A stretch of 64,000 nucleotides of DNA from Halobaculum limi (lineage in GTDB: Archaea > Halobacteriota > Halobacteria > Halobacteriales > Haloferacaceae). A program made the position numbers and the translations under genes. Where the stretch lies: assembly GCF_029490015.1 (NCBI RefSeq), contig NZ_CP120468.1, positions 2,976,001-3,040,000 of the forward strand. The letters are read 5' to 3'. Positions 10,912 to 19,843 of the stretch are shown piece by piece. Below the pieces are notes generated by a model that was given only the letters and a program-made list of their open reading frames with translations, made no database searches and was not told the origin of the DNA. Within the stretch, counting starts at the first letter, position 1, and each line of letters opens with the position of its first letter.

Positions 10912-11729
10912 TCGACCTCGACGCCCGTGACGCACTCGCGGCTGTTGCGGTGTTCGCGACGGGCGGCGCAGTCGCGGTGCTGGCAGGAGTGCCTGTTGGG
11001 TCGGTGTCGGCGGTGCGGGCCAGTCAGTTGGCGGTGGTCGTCGGTCTCGCCGCCGTCGTCACCGCGGGGTGGCTCCTCCGCGACCGCCTCGTGTTACCGT
11101 CGCAGCGTCGCGGCCCGCGGGTCGGCGGCGACCCCCGAGGCCCGTGGGACGACCCGCTGGTTCGCCCGGAACCCGAGCGCGTCGAACTCGGGGCGGAGCG
11201 GCCACTCGGCGCGGCCATCACCGTCGCCGCCGAGGACGACGACCTACTGACCGCCGAACACGGTCCCGGGAAACGCATCGCCCGCGTCCGCGCACAGCGG
11301 CGACTGCGCGACGCGGTCGAGCGAGAACTCGTCGCCGTCGAGGGCTGTTCAGACCGCGAGGCGGCCGAGCGCGTGGAATCGGGAGCCTGGACCGACGACG
11401 ACCGCGCGGCGGCGTTCCTCGCGGAGGGGCCGCCGCCGTCGCTCCCACCGCTGGTGCGCCTGCGTGACTGGCTCGCGGGGAAGCGGACGGCCCGCGGCGT
11501 CCACGCGGCGGTGGGAGAACTCGAACGACTGGCCGAGCGTGACCGATCGAGCGTCGGGCACGACGAGTCCGGTCGGCCGACCCGACGGGCGACGACCGGC
11601 GAGTGGTCGAACGCGTCCGAGGCATCCGGCGAAGGCGACGCGGAAGGTTCGGACGACGACGGACAGACCACCGAACCACCCGAACGAGAGCGGGTGTACC
11701 CCAAGCCGCGGTCGGAGGTGTCGCGATGA
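10908..11729 (+). CDS. DUF7269-like membrane protein, operon copy 1
   Basis: 273 aa. Two transmembrane helices (about 8-28 and 38-58) precede a soluble, Arg/Glu-rich domain with the pattern VERELVAVEGCSDREAAERV and SGAWTDDDRAAAFL, and a disordered acidic tail from about 200. The paralogous gene at 22720-23406 shares the layout and the motif GxWTDDxxAAxFL. It overlaps both neighbours by 4 bases. It is probably a membrane partner of the DUF58 protein; the precise role is unknown. Confidence 0.72.
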   Translation: MIDLDARDALAAVAVFATGGAVAVLAGVPVGSVSAVRASQLAVVVGLAAVVTAGWLLRDRLVLPSQRRGPRVGGDPRGPWDDPLVRPEPERVELGAERPLGAAITVAAEDDDLLTAEHGPGKRIARVRAQRRLRDAVERELVAVEGCSDREAAERVESGAWTDDDRAAAFLAEGPPPSLPPLVRLRDWLAGKRTARGVHAAVGELERLAERDRSSVGHDESGRPTRRATTGEWSNASEASGEGDAEGSDDDGQTTEPPERERVYPKPRSEVSR

Positions 11730-12982
11730 GCGTCCGAACGCGGTCGCGGTGGGTTCCGGGCCTGCTCGTGGCGCTGGTGTGTGCCGTGAGCGGCGTCGCC
11801 CTCGCCGACCCGGTCGTGTTCCTCGCGTCCGGCGTCGGCCTCGCGTTCGTCGCGTACGGCGCGGTCGCGGGCGACCCCAGCCCCGAGTCGCTCGTCGTCG
11901 AACGGTCGATCGACGAGGTGGAACCACGCGCGGGCGATGCCGTCTCCGTCACCGTCGAGGCGACGAACGTCGGGCAGGGCTACCTCCCGGACGTGCGCGT
12001 GGTCGACGGCGTCCCCGACGGCGTCGCCGTCGTCGACGGGTCGCCGCGGGCGGGCGGCGTGCTCGCACCTGGTGAGTCGCTGGAGGCGACCTACTCGGTG
12101 TCGGCCCGGCGCGGCACCCACGCGTTCGGCGAGGCGGTTGCCGTCGCGCGGAGTATCACCGGCGCGAGCGAACTCCGCGAGACGGCTGGCGGCGACGAGA
12201 CCATCCGGGTTCGCTCGGGCGGCGATGCGGTGCCCCTACGCGAGCAGACCGAGGCCGCCGTCGGGCGTGTCGAGACGGACGAAGCCGGCGAGGGCGTCGC
12301 CTTCCACTCCGTGCGGGCGTACCAGCAGGGCGACCCCGTCAAACGGGTCGACTGGCGACGCTTCGCCCGAACCGGGGAACTGTCGACCGTCGAGTACCGC
12401 GAGGAACGAGCGGCGACGGTCGTCCTCGTCGTCGACGCACGCGAGGAGAGTCGTCGCGTCCGACGGGCGGGCGAGTCCGACACCGGTCGACTGAGCCGCG
12501 ACGCGGCCGTCGAACTCGCGCGGGAACTGCTCTCGCGCAACGACGCCGTCGGCGTCGCCATCTGGGGGGAGGAGGGCGGCTACCTCCCACCGAGTCGCGA
12601 CCGCGAGGTAGCAGGCCGCGCCATCGAGCGACTACTGGAGACGCCGACCGAGATTCCGTCGGAACTCGACCTCCGCATCCGGGGGCTGTGGGACCCGAAC
12701 ACGCTCACGCGGCACCTGCCGACGAACGCGCAGGTCGTGTGCTGCACGCCGCTGGCCGACGACCGACCCGTCGAGGCCGCTGAGACCTGGGTCGCCAACG
12801 GTCACGCCGTGACCGTCGTCTCGCCAGATCCCACGGGCGACACCCACGGCGGGCGCGTCGCCGCCCGCGAGCGTCGCCACCGGGCGCGAGAACTCCGCGG
12901 GTTCGGCGCACGGGTGGCCGACTGGTCGCCCGACGAACCGCTGGCGACTGCGGTCGAACGCGCGGGGGTGCGGTGGCAATGA
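11726..12982 (+). CDS. DUF58 domain protein, operon copy 1
   Basis: 418 aa. Two N-terminal transmembrane helices (about 8-45) are followed by a beta-rich domain and the DUF58 signature GDPVKRVDWRRFARTGELSTV, then a von Willebrand A-like Rossmann domain (VVLVVDAREES..., VGVAIWGEE..., TVVSPDPTG). The usual DxSxS metal site appears degenerate (DAREES). DUF58 proteins work with MoxR ATPases, by analogy as chaperone clients or adaptors. The start at 11726 overlaps the upstream stop (ATGA) and is preferred to an in-frame start at 11603 that would run through the previous gene. Confidence 0.88.
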   Translation: MSVRTRSRWVPGLLVALVCAVSGVALADPVVFLASGVGLAFVAYGAVAGDPSPESLVVERSIDEVEPRAGDAVSVTVEATNVGQGYLPDVRVVDGVPDGVAVVDGSPRAGGVLAPGESLEATYSVSARRGTHAFGEAVAVARSITGASELRETAGGDETIRVRSGGDAVPLREQTEAAVGRVETDEAGEGVAFHSVRAYQQGDPVKRVDWRRFARTGELSTVEYREERAATVVLVVDAREESRRVRRAGESDTGRLSRDAAVELARELLSRNDAVGVAIWGEEGGYLPPSRDREVAGRAIERLLETPTEIPSELDLRIRGLWDPNTLTRHLPTNAQVVCCTPLADDRPVEAAETWVANGHAVTVVSPDPTGDTHGGRVAARERRHRARELRGFGARVADWSPDEPLATAVERAGVRWQ

Positions 12983-14466
12983 CCGCTCCCGTTCGCCCGC
13001 CGGAGTCGTCGCCGTCACCGACCGGGAGCGGCATCGCGTTCGCTTCCCTCGTCGTCGCTGGCGTCTCGCTGGCGGCGTCGGTCGATCCGGTCGTCGCGGC
13101 GAGCGTCGTCGTCTCGGCAGTCGGCGGCGGCCTGCTGTGGGCGTCGCTGCGCGGCCTCCGTGGAGACGCCCGGTCGACCGCGCTCGGCGGCGTCGGTGTT
13201 GCCGTCGCGACGTTTCTCCTGCCGGGCGGCCCGGCGCTGCTGCTGGCGCTGGGCGGCGGCTACGCCGCGTCCGCACTCGTGGCGTGTAGCGCCGTCGCGT
13301 TCCTCCTCGTCGCCTGTGAGGGTGCTGTCGGCCTCCGAACGGCGGCGACGACGCTTCGCACGCCGCTCGCAGTCGCGGCGGCCGCGCCCATCGCGACGCT
13401 GGTGGTGCTCGCACCCACGATGTCGCTGGGCGGAGCGGCGCTCAACTCGGTGGCCGTCGCCTTCGGTCGACTGCTCGGCGGGTCGCTCGTCGTCGTCATC
13501 GTCGTCCTCCAGGTCGCCGGACTGGCGGCCGCGCTGTTGCTCCCGCACGCGACTGCGACGCTGGAGCGACTGCTCGGACCAGACCGCTATCAGCCGCCTG
13601 CGGTCGTCCGCGCCGCCGCGCTCCGCCCGACCGACGTGCCGAAGTGGTACTGGGTCGCGCTGTTGGCGCAGGCCGCGTTCGCACCCGGAATTCGAGTCCC
13701 CGCAGTCACGGTACTGTACACGGTTCCGACCGTCGGCCCGATGTTCCGCGTACTCCTTGACGGCGGCCTACTCGCGGGAAGCGCGATGCTCGTCGCTGGC
13801 AGCCTCGCGCTGGTCGTCCTCGGCGGGATGGTGCAGTCGGCCGTCGTCCGCGCCGTCGGCGAAGACCCCGCACAGCGAGTGCTGACGGCCGCGCCAGCGG
13901 TGCTCGGCGTGGCGACACTGCTCGTCACGGCGCTCGTGGAGGCGGTCGGCGCGGGCGGGCCGACGCTCGCGGGCACCGGCATCAGCCTCGCGTACACGGG
14001 CTGGCTGTTCGTCGCTGGTGCACCCATCGCCGCATTCGTGACGGTGCAGGTCGTCGCGACGCTGACCGGCGACGCCGCCTTCGACGGCCTCGTCCCCGAC
14101 CACGGCCCCGGGTTCGCGCTCGCGGCCACCGCGGGGGTCGGGGCTGCTGTCGCCGGGAGCGTCGCGGGCGCGAACCCGATAGCGGTCGTCGGAGCCGTCG
14201 CCCTCGCACTCGTCGCGTGGGGAACGGGCGAACACGCCGCCGGCCTCGGCAGGCAACTGGGGAGAGACGCCGACACGACGACCGTCGAGTACGTCCGCGC
14301 GACGGGACTCCTCGCGGTCGGTGCGGCCGCGACGCTCGGCTGTGCGGCGCTGGCGTATCTCGGTCCACCGCTGTCGGTCGGTGGCGACCGGGCGCTCGTG
14401 GCACTCGCGTTCCTCTTGGTAGCACTGGTGACACTCACCGCGCGACTCGGGTTCGCCACCGAGTGA
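12979..14466 (+). CDS. Polytopic membrane protein (DUF7519-like), operon copy 1
   Basis: 495 aa with about 13-14 hydrophobic segments over most of its length. The C-terminal third contains GEHAAGLGRQLGRDADTT (about residue 417 onward), also found in the short paralogue at 20886-21380. Last gene of the coupled operon; its ATG overlaps the DUF58 stop. An alternative GTG two codons upstream is possible. No catalytic motif is visible. It may form the membrane core of the complex made with the DUF58 and DUF4129 proteins. Confidence 0.78.
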   Translation: MTAPVRPPESSPSPTGSGIAFASLVVAGVSLAASVDPVVAASVVVSAVGGGLLWASLRGLRGDARSTALGGVGVAVATFLLPGGPALLLALGGGYAASALVACSAVAFLLVACEGAVGLRTAATTLRTPLAVAAAAPIATLVVLAPTMSLGGAALNSVAVAFGRLLGGSLVVVIVVLQVAGLAAALLLPHATATLERLLGPDRYQPPAVVRAAALRPTDVPKWYWVALLAQAAFAPGIRVPAVTVLYTVPTVGPMFRVLLDGGLLAGSAMLVAGSLALVVLGGMVQSAVVRAVGEDPAQRVLTAAPAVLGVATLLVTALVEAVGAGGPTLAGTGISLAYTGWLFVAGAPIAAFVTVQVVATLTGDAAFDGLVPDHGPGFALAATAGVGAAVAGSVAGANPIAVVGAVALALVAWGTGEHAAGLGRQLGRDADTTTVEYVRATGLLAVGAAATLGCAALAYLGPPLSVGGDRALVALAFLLVALVTLTARLGFATE

Positions 14467-14520
14467 CTGACGACCCGTCCAAGGGGTACGTTCATACGGT
14501 CGGGCGATGCACCACCTGTC

Positions 14521-14901
14521 GTGCGACTGATCCACCGCTCGGGTGCCATCCATCCCGAGGAGGGTGAGCCGACGGCCCCCCGAGCGCACGTGTTGGCCTC
14601 GGAGGTAGAGGTGGCCGACTCGGTGTTCTCACAGATGCGTGGGCTGATGTTCCGCCGCTCGATTCCCGACGACTACGGCCTCCTGTTTAGCTTCGACACC
14701 GCGGAGTCGCGGAGCCTCCACATGCTGTTCGTCCCGTTCCCCATCGACGCAATCTGGCTGGTCGACGGCGAGGTGACGAAGGTGAAGCGCCTGCGCCCGT
14801 GGGTCGGTCTCGGCTGGGGAACCGCAGACACCATCATCGAACTCCCCGCGGGCGCGGCCGACGAGGTCGAACCGGGCGACAAAATCGAAGTCGAATCATA
14901 G
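14521..14901 (+). CDS. DUF192 family protein
   Basis: 126 aa beginning at a GTG. It shows the DUF192 pattern: an early strand, then QMRGLMFRRSIPDDYGLLFSF, LHMLFVPFPIDAIWL, and a C-terminal PAGAADEVEPGDKIE. DUF192 proteins are small beta-barrel proteins of unknown function, often secreted or membrane-associated in bacteria; this one has no signal peptide. It begins 54 bases after the preceding operon and may be a separate transcript. Confidence 0.88.
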   Translation: MRLIHRSGAIHPEEGEPTAPRAHVLASEVEVADSVFSQMRGLMFRRSIPDDYGLLFSFDTAESRSLHMLFVPFPIDAIWLVDGEVTKVKRLRPWVGLGWGTADTIIELPAGAADEVEPGDKIEVES

Positions 14902-14949
14902 CCGAAGCGTAGCCGAACCCGACCGGCGACGCAGTCGGCGGGTAGCGTT

Positions 14950-15315
14950 ATGTCGAATCCCCACGTAGCCGACAGTATGCGCCGGGCGACGCTCGCAGGA
15001 GCACTCCTCGCCGGGAAAGGTCTCGACGCCGTCTCGACGGTCGTCGTCCTCCACCTCTCAGACTCCGTCCGCGAGTCAGTGCCGCTGTCGCGGGCGCTGA
15101 TGGCGTGGTTCGGCCCCGTCGGCGGGATGGCACTCCTCACAGTCATCACGCTGGTCGTCGTCGGCCTCCTCGCGGAGTCGGGCGTCATCATCGACCGCCT
15201 CGCCGACGGCGACACCCCCGACTGGTACGTCCCTCGCCTCCGCGCAACCGTGTACCTCGGCTGTGCGACGTGGTTCGGTCTGATCGGCCTGTGGAACTTC
15301 TCACACCTCTTGTAG
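14950..15315 (+). CDS. Small membrane protein, haloarchaeal
   Basis: 121 aa with three to four predicted membrane segments (about 13-35, 50-85 and 100-120). The pattern LLAGKGLDAVSTVVVL followed by VPLSRALMAWFGPVGG resembles DUF5658-type proteins, but I am not certain. The ATG at 14950 lies 48 bases after the DUF192 stop. Function unknown. Confidence 0.65.
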   Translation: MSNPHVADSMRRATLAGALLAGKGLDAVSTVVVLHLSDSVRESVPLSRALMAWFGPVGGMALLTVITLVVVGLLAESGVIIDRLADGDTPDWYVPRLRATVYLGCATWFGLIGLWNFSHLL

Positions 15316-15386
15316 CCTGTCACGTCGCCAGCGGCCCGCTGTCACGGTTCCTGAGGTATTTATCGGATGCGACCCTACCGACGGTC

Positions 15387-15716
15387 GTGAGCTACGTCGT
15401 CGAGGTGAAACCGTCCGCCCGGAAGGCCAACGCCGCCGTCGGCCACGCCGTCCTCCACGAGGGCGTCCGCCGCGAGTTCGGCGACCGCTCGGCGGCGGAG
15501 GCGTGGGCCGACGGCCTCTCGACGGGCGCAGACCGGCCGGTGTGGATCCACGCCGCCCACCCCGCCGACCGCAGCGACGTGGACGGCTATCTCGTCTCCC
15601 GCCAGCGGCAACTCCTCAACCTCGACGGCGCGTACGACAAGCGCCGCCGTCGCCTCCGCGGCGACGAGGGCAGCACGCCCGGCACGCTCGAAGCCTACAC
15701 CGACGGCGGAGAGTAG
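15387..15716 (+). CDS. Conserved haloarchaeal protein of unknown function
   Basis: 109 aa from a GTG start. A GGTATTTATC TATA-like box (about 15352-15362) lies roughly 30 bases before the GTG and supports this start. The protein (YVVEVKPSARKANAAVGHAVLHEG...VWIHAAHPADRSDVDGYLVSRQRQLL) is soluble, basic in the middle and has no recognised catalytic motif. Codon use is typical of the genome. No function can be assigned. Confidence 0.65.
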   Translation: MSYVVEVKPSARKANAAVGHAVLHEGVRREFGDRSAAEAWADGLSTGADRPVWIHAAHPADRSDVDGYLVSRQRQLLNLDGAYDKRRRRLRGDEGSTPGTLEAYTDGGE

Positions 15717-15823
15717 ATCCGAGCGAGGATCGATACGAGCATAAAACGCTTGCGCGGTCGGATTCCAACGTGACGCACAACCGAGCAGTCCTTACCACGG
15801 ATCCGGACGAACGACTGGACGAG

Positions 15824-16297
15824 ATGGTAGCAACTGGCGACGACGCGCCGACGTTCACCGCGACGTACAAGGGCAGCGACCACGAGACGTTCGACCTCGC
15901 GGAGCACCTCGGGGACGGGCCCGTCGTGCTCGCGTTCTTCCCGGGGGCGTTCACGCCGCCGTGTTCCAACGAGATGGTGGCGTTGCAGGAGCACCACGAC
16001 CGCTTCGCTGACGCGGGCGCGACGCTGTTCGGCGTCAGCGCCGACTCGGCGTTCTCGCTGGGCGCGTTCGCAGATACGTACGACCTGGAGTTCGACCTCG
16101 TCAGCGACATGCCCGGCGACGCCATCGAAGCGTACGGCCTGACGATGGACATCCCCGACCTGGGGCTGTACGACGTCGCCAACCGCGCGGTGTTCGTCGT
16201 CGACAGCGACGGGCAGGTGACGTACTCGTGGGTCGCCGACGACCCGACGAACGAACCCGACTACGAGGACCTGATCGAGGCGGCCGCGTCGGCGTAA
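15824..16297 (+). CDS. Peroxiredoxin, 1-Cys type (AhpC/TSA family)
   Basis: 157 aa thioredoxin-fold peroxidase. The active-site loop PGAFTPPCSNEM carries the peroxidatic Cys47 with Thr44, and an Arg occurs in VANRAVFVVD. Cys47 is the only cysteine, so resolution must use an external thiol such as thioredoxin. It reduces hydrogen peroxide or organic hydroperoxides in the cytoplasm. The start at 15824 gives the normal family N-terminus. Two other candidate redox partners in the window are the thioredoxin at 41374 and the glutaredoxin at 56087. Confidence 0.92.
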   Translation: MVATGDDAPTFTATYKGSDHETFDLAEHLGDGPVVLAFFPGAFTPPCSNEMVALQEHHDRFADAGATLFGVSADSAFSLGAFADTYDLEFDLVSDMPGDAIEAYGLTMDIPDLGLYDVANRAVFVVDSDGQVTYSWVADDPTNEPDYEDLIEAAASA

Positions 16298-16451
16298 CCG
16301 GGCGTCCCGCGCAGGGCGGCGCTACACCGACGACTGAAGCCGGGGCGTATCGCTCAGCAGGCGCGTGAGAGGAGACGTGCGGGCGTATGGAGCAGCCACA
16401 CCGACAGGTGCGCTGGTGACGAGATAGTCAGTCGCCGCGCTCCGACTGGTC

Positions 16452-17252
16452 TTAGCCGGGGTCGCGAGCGGTCAACAACCCTTCTGCCATCAGTCGCCGA
16501 GCGATCACGACGAGTCCGTTCTCGAACCCGTCGCCGAAGACTGCTCGTTCCTCGTGGGTGTCTGGCACGATCGAACTCACGAGGATCGTCCCGCGGTCGA
16601 CCAGAAGGAGTCGGCCGATCGCCGTGTCGTCGTCGCTGGGCTCCGCGGCCTGGAGCCACCCCAGCCCGGACGTGAACGTCGTGGCCGCCGGCACGGCCGC
16701 CTCGATTCGCTCTCGAAGTGGCTCGGTAAGCGCGCCGATGAGCACGTCGACCCCGCCACCGACGTCGTTGAGGGTGGCGACGAGGTCATCGGTCAGCAGT
16801 GACTCGTCGCCCACTACCAAGACGACTTCCTCCGTCGCTTGCTCGACGAGTTGGTTCGTCCGGTTTTTGATCGCGCCGCGTCCGAACATCGACCACACCT
16901 CCTGAACGGGGGTGTCCTCGGCCTCGTCGATCACCTCGATCGAGTCCAGCGCACGGTGGAGACGGTCGATTCGGTCCTCGTACTGGTCGCGCAGGGTGTC
17001 GGTCGCCTCCTCGAGTGGAACCGCCCGGAACTGCTGCGGACTCGAGTGCTGTATCTCGACCAGGCCGTGTGCCTCCAGCACTCGGATGGCGTCGTACACC
17101 CGCGTCCGGGGGACCTCCGTCATCTCGCTCAGTCGCTTTGCTGTTCCCGTGTGGAGGCGGGACAAGCCGACGAAACATCGCGCCTCGTACTCCTTCAAGC
17201 CGAGTTGCTGGAGGACCTCGATTGCGTCCTCCAAACTATCTGTTGTATCCAT
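16452..17252 (-). CDS. TrmB-family transcriptional regulator (1 of a divergent pair)
   Basis: 266 aa. An N-terminal winged helix (about 12-80: LQQLGLKEYEARCFVGL...PRTRVYDAIRVLEAHGLVEI) is followed by a short coiled coil and a C-terminal sensor-like domain (VVLVVGDESLLTDDLVATL...). The domain order matches TrmB-type haloarchaeal regulators. It is about 40% alike by eye to the protein at 17641-18438, with identical PRTRVYDA recognition-helix residues, so both may read the same DNA. The ATG at 17252 is used; a TTG nine bases upstream is less likely. The ligand is unknown. Confidence 0.85.
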   Translation of the reverse strand: MDTTDSLEDAIEVLQQLGLKEYEARCFVGLSRLHTGTAKRLSEMTEVPRTRVYDAIRVLEAHGLVEIQHSSPQQFRAVPLEEATDTLRDQYEDRIDRLHRALDSIEVIDEAEDTPVQEVWSMFGRGAIKNRTNQLVEQATEEVVLVVGDESLLTDDLVATLNDVGGGVDVLIGALTEPLRERIEAAVPAATTFTSGLGWLQAAEPSDDDTAIGRLLLVDRGTILVSSIVPDTHEERAVFGDGFENGLVVIARRLMAEGLLTARDPG

Positions 17253-17640
17253 CTGTCCCAACCTCCCGGGGGCGTCCCCAGTGAGTCCCTTGAGAATTCG
17301 CGCCAGTACGGATAGGTATTGTCACTCAATCAGTGACTCTGTGTGAACGTTCGAAGCAGATCAACGTAGTAGCGACCGTTAGCTCCGATCTTCGGGCGCA
17401 ATGACGAATGTTGTTGTGAGTTTTTGCGTGACAATATTGCAGAGTCGGTCAGCAGTCAGAGAAAGTCAGCTGTACGAAAGTTTGTAGAGTCACTCAATTA
17501 ATCACAAAACAGATTTACACACAGACCACTAGCCGTTACATCAGCACAGCGTTCAGTTCTGTGTTCCGCCCACCGTGCTGCCGTGTGCCGGCCTGCCCCG
17601 CTCCGTGGCTGGGGTCACGACGGCTGGAGTCCCCTGATCG
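17253..17640. promoter_or_regulatory. Divergent control region with GTCACTCAAT repeats
   Basis: 388 AT-rich bases between two divergent TrmB genes. GTCACT-CAATC-AGTGAC at 17321-17337 is a perfect 6-base inverted repeat. A second copy of GTCACTCAAT starts at 17489, followed by TAATCAC. These are candidate operators for one or both regulators. No coding frame is convincing. Confidence 0.5.
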
Positions 17641-18438
17641 ATGAACAACGAGACAGACGACGACCCACAGTCCGTCGCCATCCACCAACTCGAACGATTC
17701 GGGTTGAGTGGCTACGCCGCGCGGACGTTCGTGGCGCTGGCCAGCCTCGGCACGGGGACGGCCAGAGACGTCAGCGAGGCGTCGGCAGTCCCGCGGACGC
17801 GGGTGTACGACGCGGTCGACGAGTTACACGACCGCGGACTCGTCGACGTCCTCCAATCGTCGCCCAAGGAGTTCTGGGCCATCTCCGCCGAGACCGCGAG
17901 TCGGACGTTCGAGCGCGAACTCCAACACCGCACGGACCGCCTGCAAACGGCGCTTCGCGAACTCGAACCCGCCGAACGGCGGACCGAACAGCGCGGCGTC
18001 TGGACGGTAACCGGGGAGCCTGCAGTCACGGAACGGGTCGTGGACTGCTTCGACAGCGCGGAGGAGGAAATCGTGTACATGACCGTCGAGGACCTCCTCA
18101 CCGAGGATCTGGTCGAGGCGTTGAGCGAGGCCGCACGGCGAGGCGTTTCGATCAAACTCGGCGGGGTGTCGACCGAGGTTCAAGAGCGCGTGCAAGACGA
18201 GATTCCCGGCGCGACGATGTTCGAGTCGCTGTGGGTCTGGTCGGACACGTCCGCAGGACGCCTGCTGATGGTCGACGGGCGAAAGACGCTCGTGAGTGCG
18301 CTCGTCAACGGTGCTGACGCGAGTCCGACCGATCCGCGGTCGGAGACCGCCATCTGGGGCGAGGGCGACACGAACAGTCTGGTCGTGGTGCTGAAAGCGA
18401 TCTTCACCTGGCGACTCGACGAGACCGAGTCGGCGTAA
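17641..18438 (+). CDS. TrmB-family transcriptional regulator (2 of a divergent pair)
   Basis: 265 aa paralogue of the divergent gene at 16452-17252. The winged helix (LERFGLSGYAARTFVALASLG...PRTRVYDAVDELHDRGLVDVLQSSP) occupies about 12-80, then a coiled coil with Arg/Glu and a C-terminal domain (EEIVYMTVEDLLTEDLVEAL...). The matching domain layout and head-to-head placement point to a duplication with possible cross-regulation. The ATG at 17641 gives the family N-terminus. Confidence 0.85.
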   Translation: MNNETDDDPQSVAIHQLERFGLSGYAARTFVALASLGTGTARDVSEASAVPRTRVYDAVDELHDRGLVDVLQSSPKEFWAISAETASRTFERELQHRTDRLQTALRELEPAERRTEQRGVWTVTGEPAVTERVVDCFDSAEEEIVYMTVEDLLTEDLVEALSEAARRGVSIKLGGVSTEVQERVQDEIPGATMFESLWVWSDTSAGRLLMVDGRKTLVSALVNGADASPTDPRSETAIWGEGDTNSLVVVLKAIFTWRLDETESA

Positions 18439-18456
18439 GAGATCGGGCCACCACCG

Positions 18457-18789
18457 TCAGGGACTCGCTACCGACACTCCTCCGGGAAGTGAATCGAGCA
18501 GCGTTTCGACTTGTTCGTCGGGGTGATAGCGGACATCCCCGTTTCTGTGGTCGAGCTCGATGACACCGTACTCGGTGAGTTTCGGCAAGTGCGTGTGTCG
18601 GAGTTGTACAGCGAGTGTCTCGTGGGTCTGAGGGTGGCCGTTCTCGAACGTAGACCCGCCGTCGTGCAACACGTCGACGAGTTCTTCGAACGTCATCGAC
18701 CCGGTAGCCTCCTGACGAAGGTGGTGGATGACCTGCCGTCGGGTGTGGTCGGCGACGAGTCGAAGACAGTCATCGAGAGCGGTTGTCAC
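18457..18789 (-). CDS. DUF7344-like winged-helix protein
   Basis: 110 aa from a GTG at 18787-18789. The pattern DDCLRLVADHTRRQVIHHLR, followed by LAVQLRHTHLPKLTEYGVIELDHRNGDVRYH, is the ArsR-like winged helix common in haloarchaea and grouped as DUF7344. Likely a DNA-binding regulator. It is convergent with the TrmB gene, ending 18 bases away. An AT-rich stretch at 18809-18835 may hold its promoter. Confidence 0.82.
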   Translation of the reverse strand: MTTALDDCLRLVADHTRRQVIHHLRQEATGSMTFEELVDVLHDGGSTFENGHPQTHETLAVQLRHTHLPKLTEYGVIELDHRNGDVRYHPDEQVETLLDSLPGGVSVASP

Positions 18790-19024
18790 ACCGTACTACA
18801 CGATTCATACTATCTTCAATTGTATCGATATTTATCTGTGAAAGTTTTTTGATTATGTGGGTCACAATCGGGGGACGTGTCTGTTCTCGCTCCCGTGGGG
18901 GCTGAGTTGTCGGCAGTCGGTAGAATCCGACGGCGGGGGACTGTCGAGGCGGTCGCGTCGGCGTACCCCGAGGGAGAGCGGAAGCGGACACAAGACACTT
19001 TCCTGACGCACGTGGGCAGTCGGT

Positions 19025-19423
19025 GTGCTCCGACCAGAGACGCGAACTGCCAGTATCGCCGCTCTCGCGGCGTTTTTGCTGGTCTTCGGCGGGTTGACCG
19101 CCCACCGCGTGTTCGACGTCGGCCTCCCGACAGCCATCCAGTCCGCCCTCGTGTGGACCGGCGCGGCGGTGGTTGTCACGGCCGTCGCGACGATTTCGTA
19201 TCGCGAATGGCGATTTATCGACTGCTGGATCGTCGCACTCGGGCCGACGCTCGGGTTTACCGTGAACCTCTTCGAGCCGTTCACCTCACCCACCGGTGCG
19301 ACCGTCGCTCTCTCGGTGTACGCAACGGTTACGGCCGCTGTCGTCGCGTCGGTGCTGGCGCTCGTCGGATACACGATCGGGGCGAGCGTCGAAGGAGTCG
19401 TGGAGGTCGACGACCGGAATTAG
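19025..19423 (+). CDS. Small four-helix membrane protein
   Basis: 132 aa starting at GTG 19025, with four hydrophobic helices (about 10-27, 38-58, 68-85, 95-125) and a short acidic tail. No motif or family is recognised. The coding frame is supported by hydrophobic periodicity and codon bias. It lies between the DUF7344 gene and the tRNA region. Confidence 0.55.
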   Translation: MLRPETRTASIAALAAFLLVFGGLTAHRVFDVGLPTAIQSALVWTGAAVVVTAVATISYREWRFIDCWIVALGPTLGFTVNLFEPFTSPTGATVALSVYATVTAAVVASVLALVGYTIGASVEGVVEVDDRN

Positions 19424-19499
19424 GCGTCAAACGAGAGACGCCAGCGGCGACACGAGTGCGAGCACACGAGGTGCTCGCCGTGAGGTGTCGCCGGAAAAG

Positions 19500-19520
19500 C
19501 GCCGAGGGAGAGATTTGAAC
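19500..19520. repeat. Duplicated 3' end of tRNA-Ser (possible attachment site)
   Basis: A 21-base direct copy of 19646-19666, which is the 3' end of the tRNA-Ser gene (acceptor strand plus T-arm) with one flanking base. Exact repeats of tRNA 3' ends are hallmarks of integrase attachment sites. The sequence between the copies is only 125 bases and holds no integrase. An inverted copy of the T-arm part (near GCTCAAATCTC, 19557-19567) follows. Confidence 0.75.
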
Positions 19521-19646
19521 ACGGTCGTTTCGCTCGCATTCGCTCGCTCACTCCCTGCTCAAATCTCACCGGAAGTACTGCCACGCCGGCGCGGTTCCTC
19601 GCGGTTCGCGACGCTCACCGCTCGTCACGTTGCGCCTCCTGAGAAC

Positions 19647-19730
19647 GCCGAGGGAGAGATTTGAACTCCCGAGTCCGAATGGACAGCAGATTTCGAATCT
19701 GCCGCCTTGGCCAGGCTAGGCTACCTCGGC
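19647..19730 (-). tRNA. tRNA-Ser(CGA)
   Basis: 84 bases on the minus strand. The acceptor stem GCCGAGG pairs with CCTCGGC. The anticodon stem GCAGA/TCTGC encloses loop TTCGAAA, giving anticodon CGA, which reads UCG serine codons. A long variable arm (TGTCCATTCGGACTC region) is present, as in class II tRNAs, and the T-arm has TTCAAAT. CCA is not encoded. Its 3' end is duplicated about 146 bases downstream. Confidence 0.95.
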
Positions 19731-19843
19731 TCATTCCTACGTCCGGTGGTTAGCCTGTAAACCGTTTCGGTTCGGTACCTGCGTGTCAACGGATCGCGAG
19801 GATAACCCCGAGACTTATTCCGCGGCGGGCGTGCGCGTGTGGT

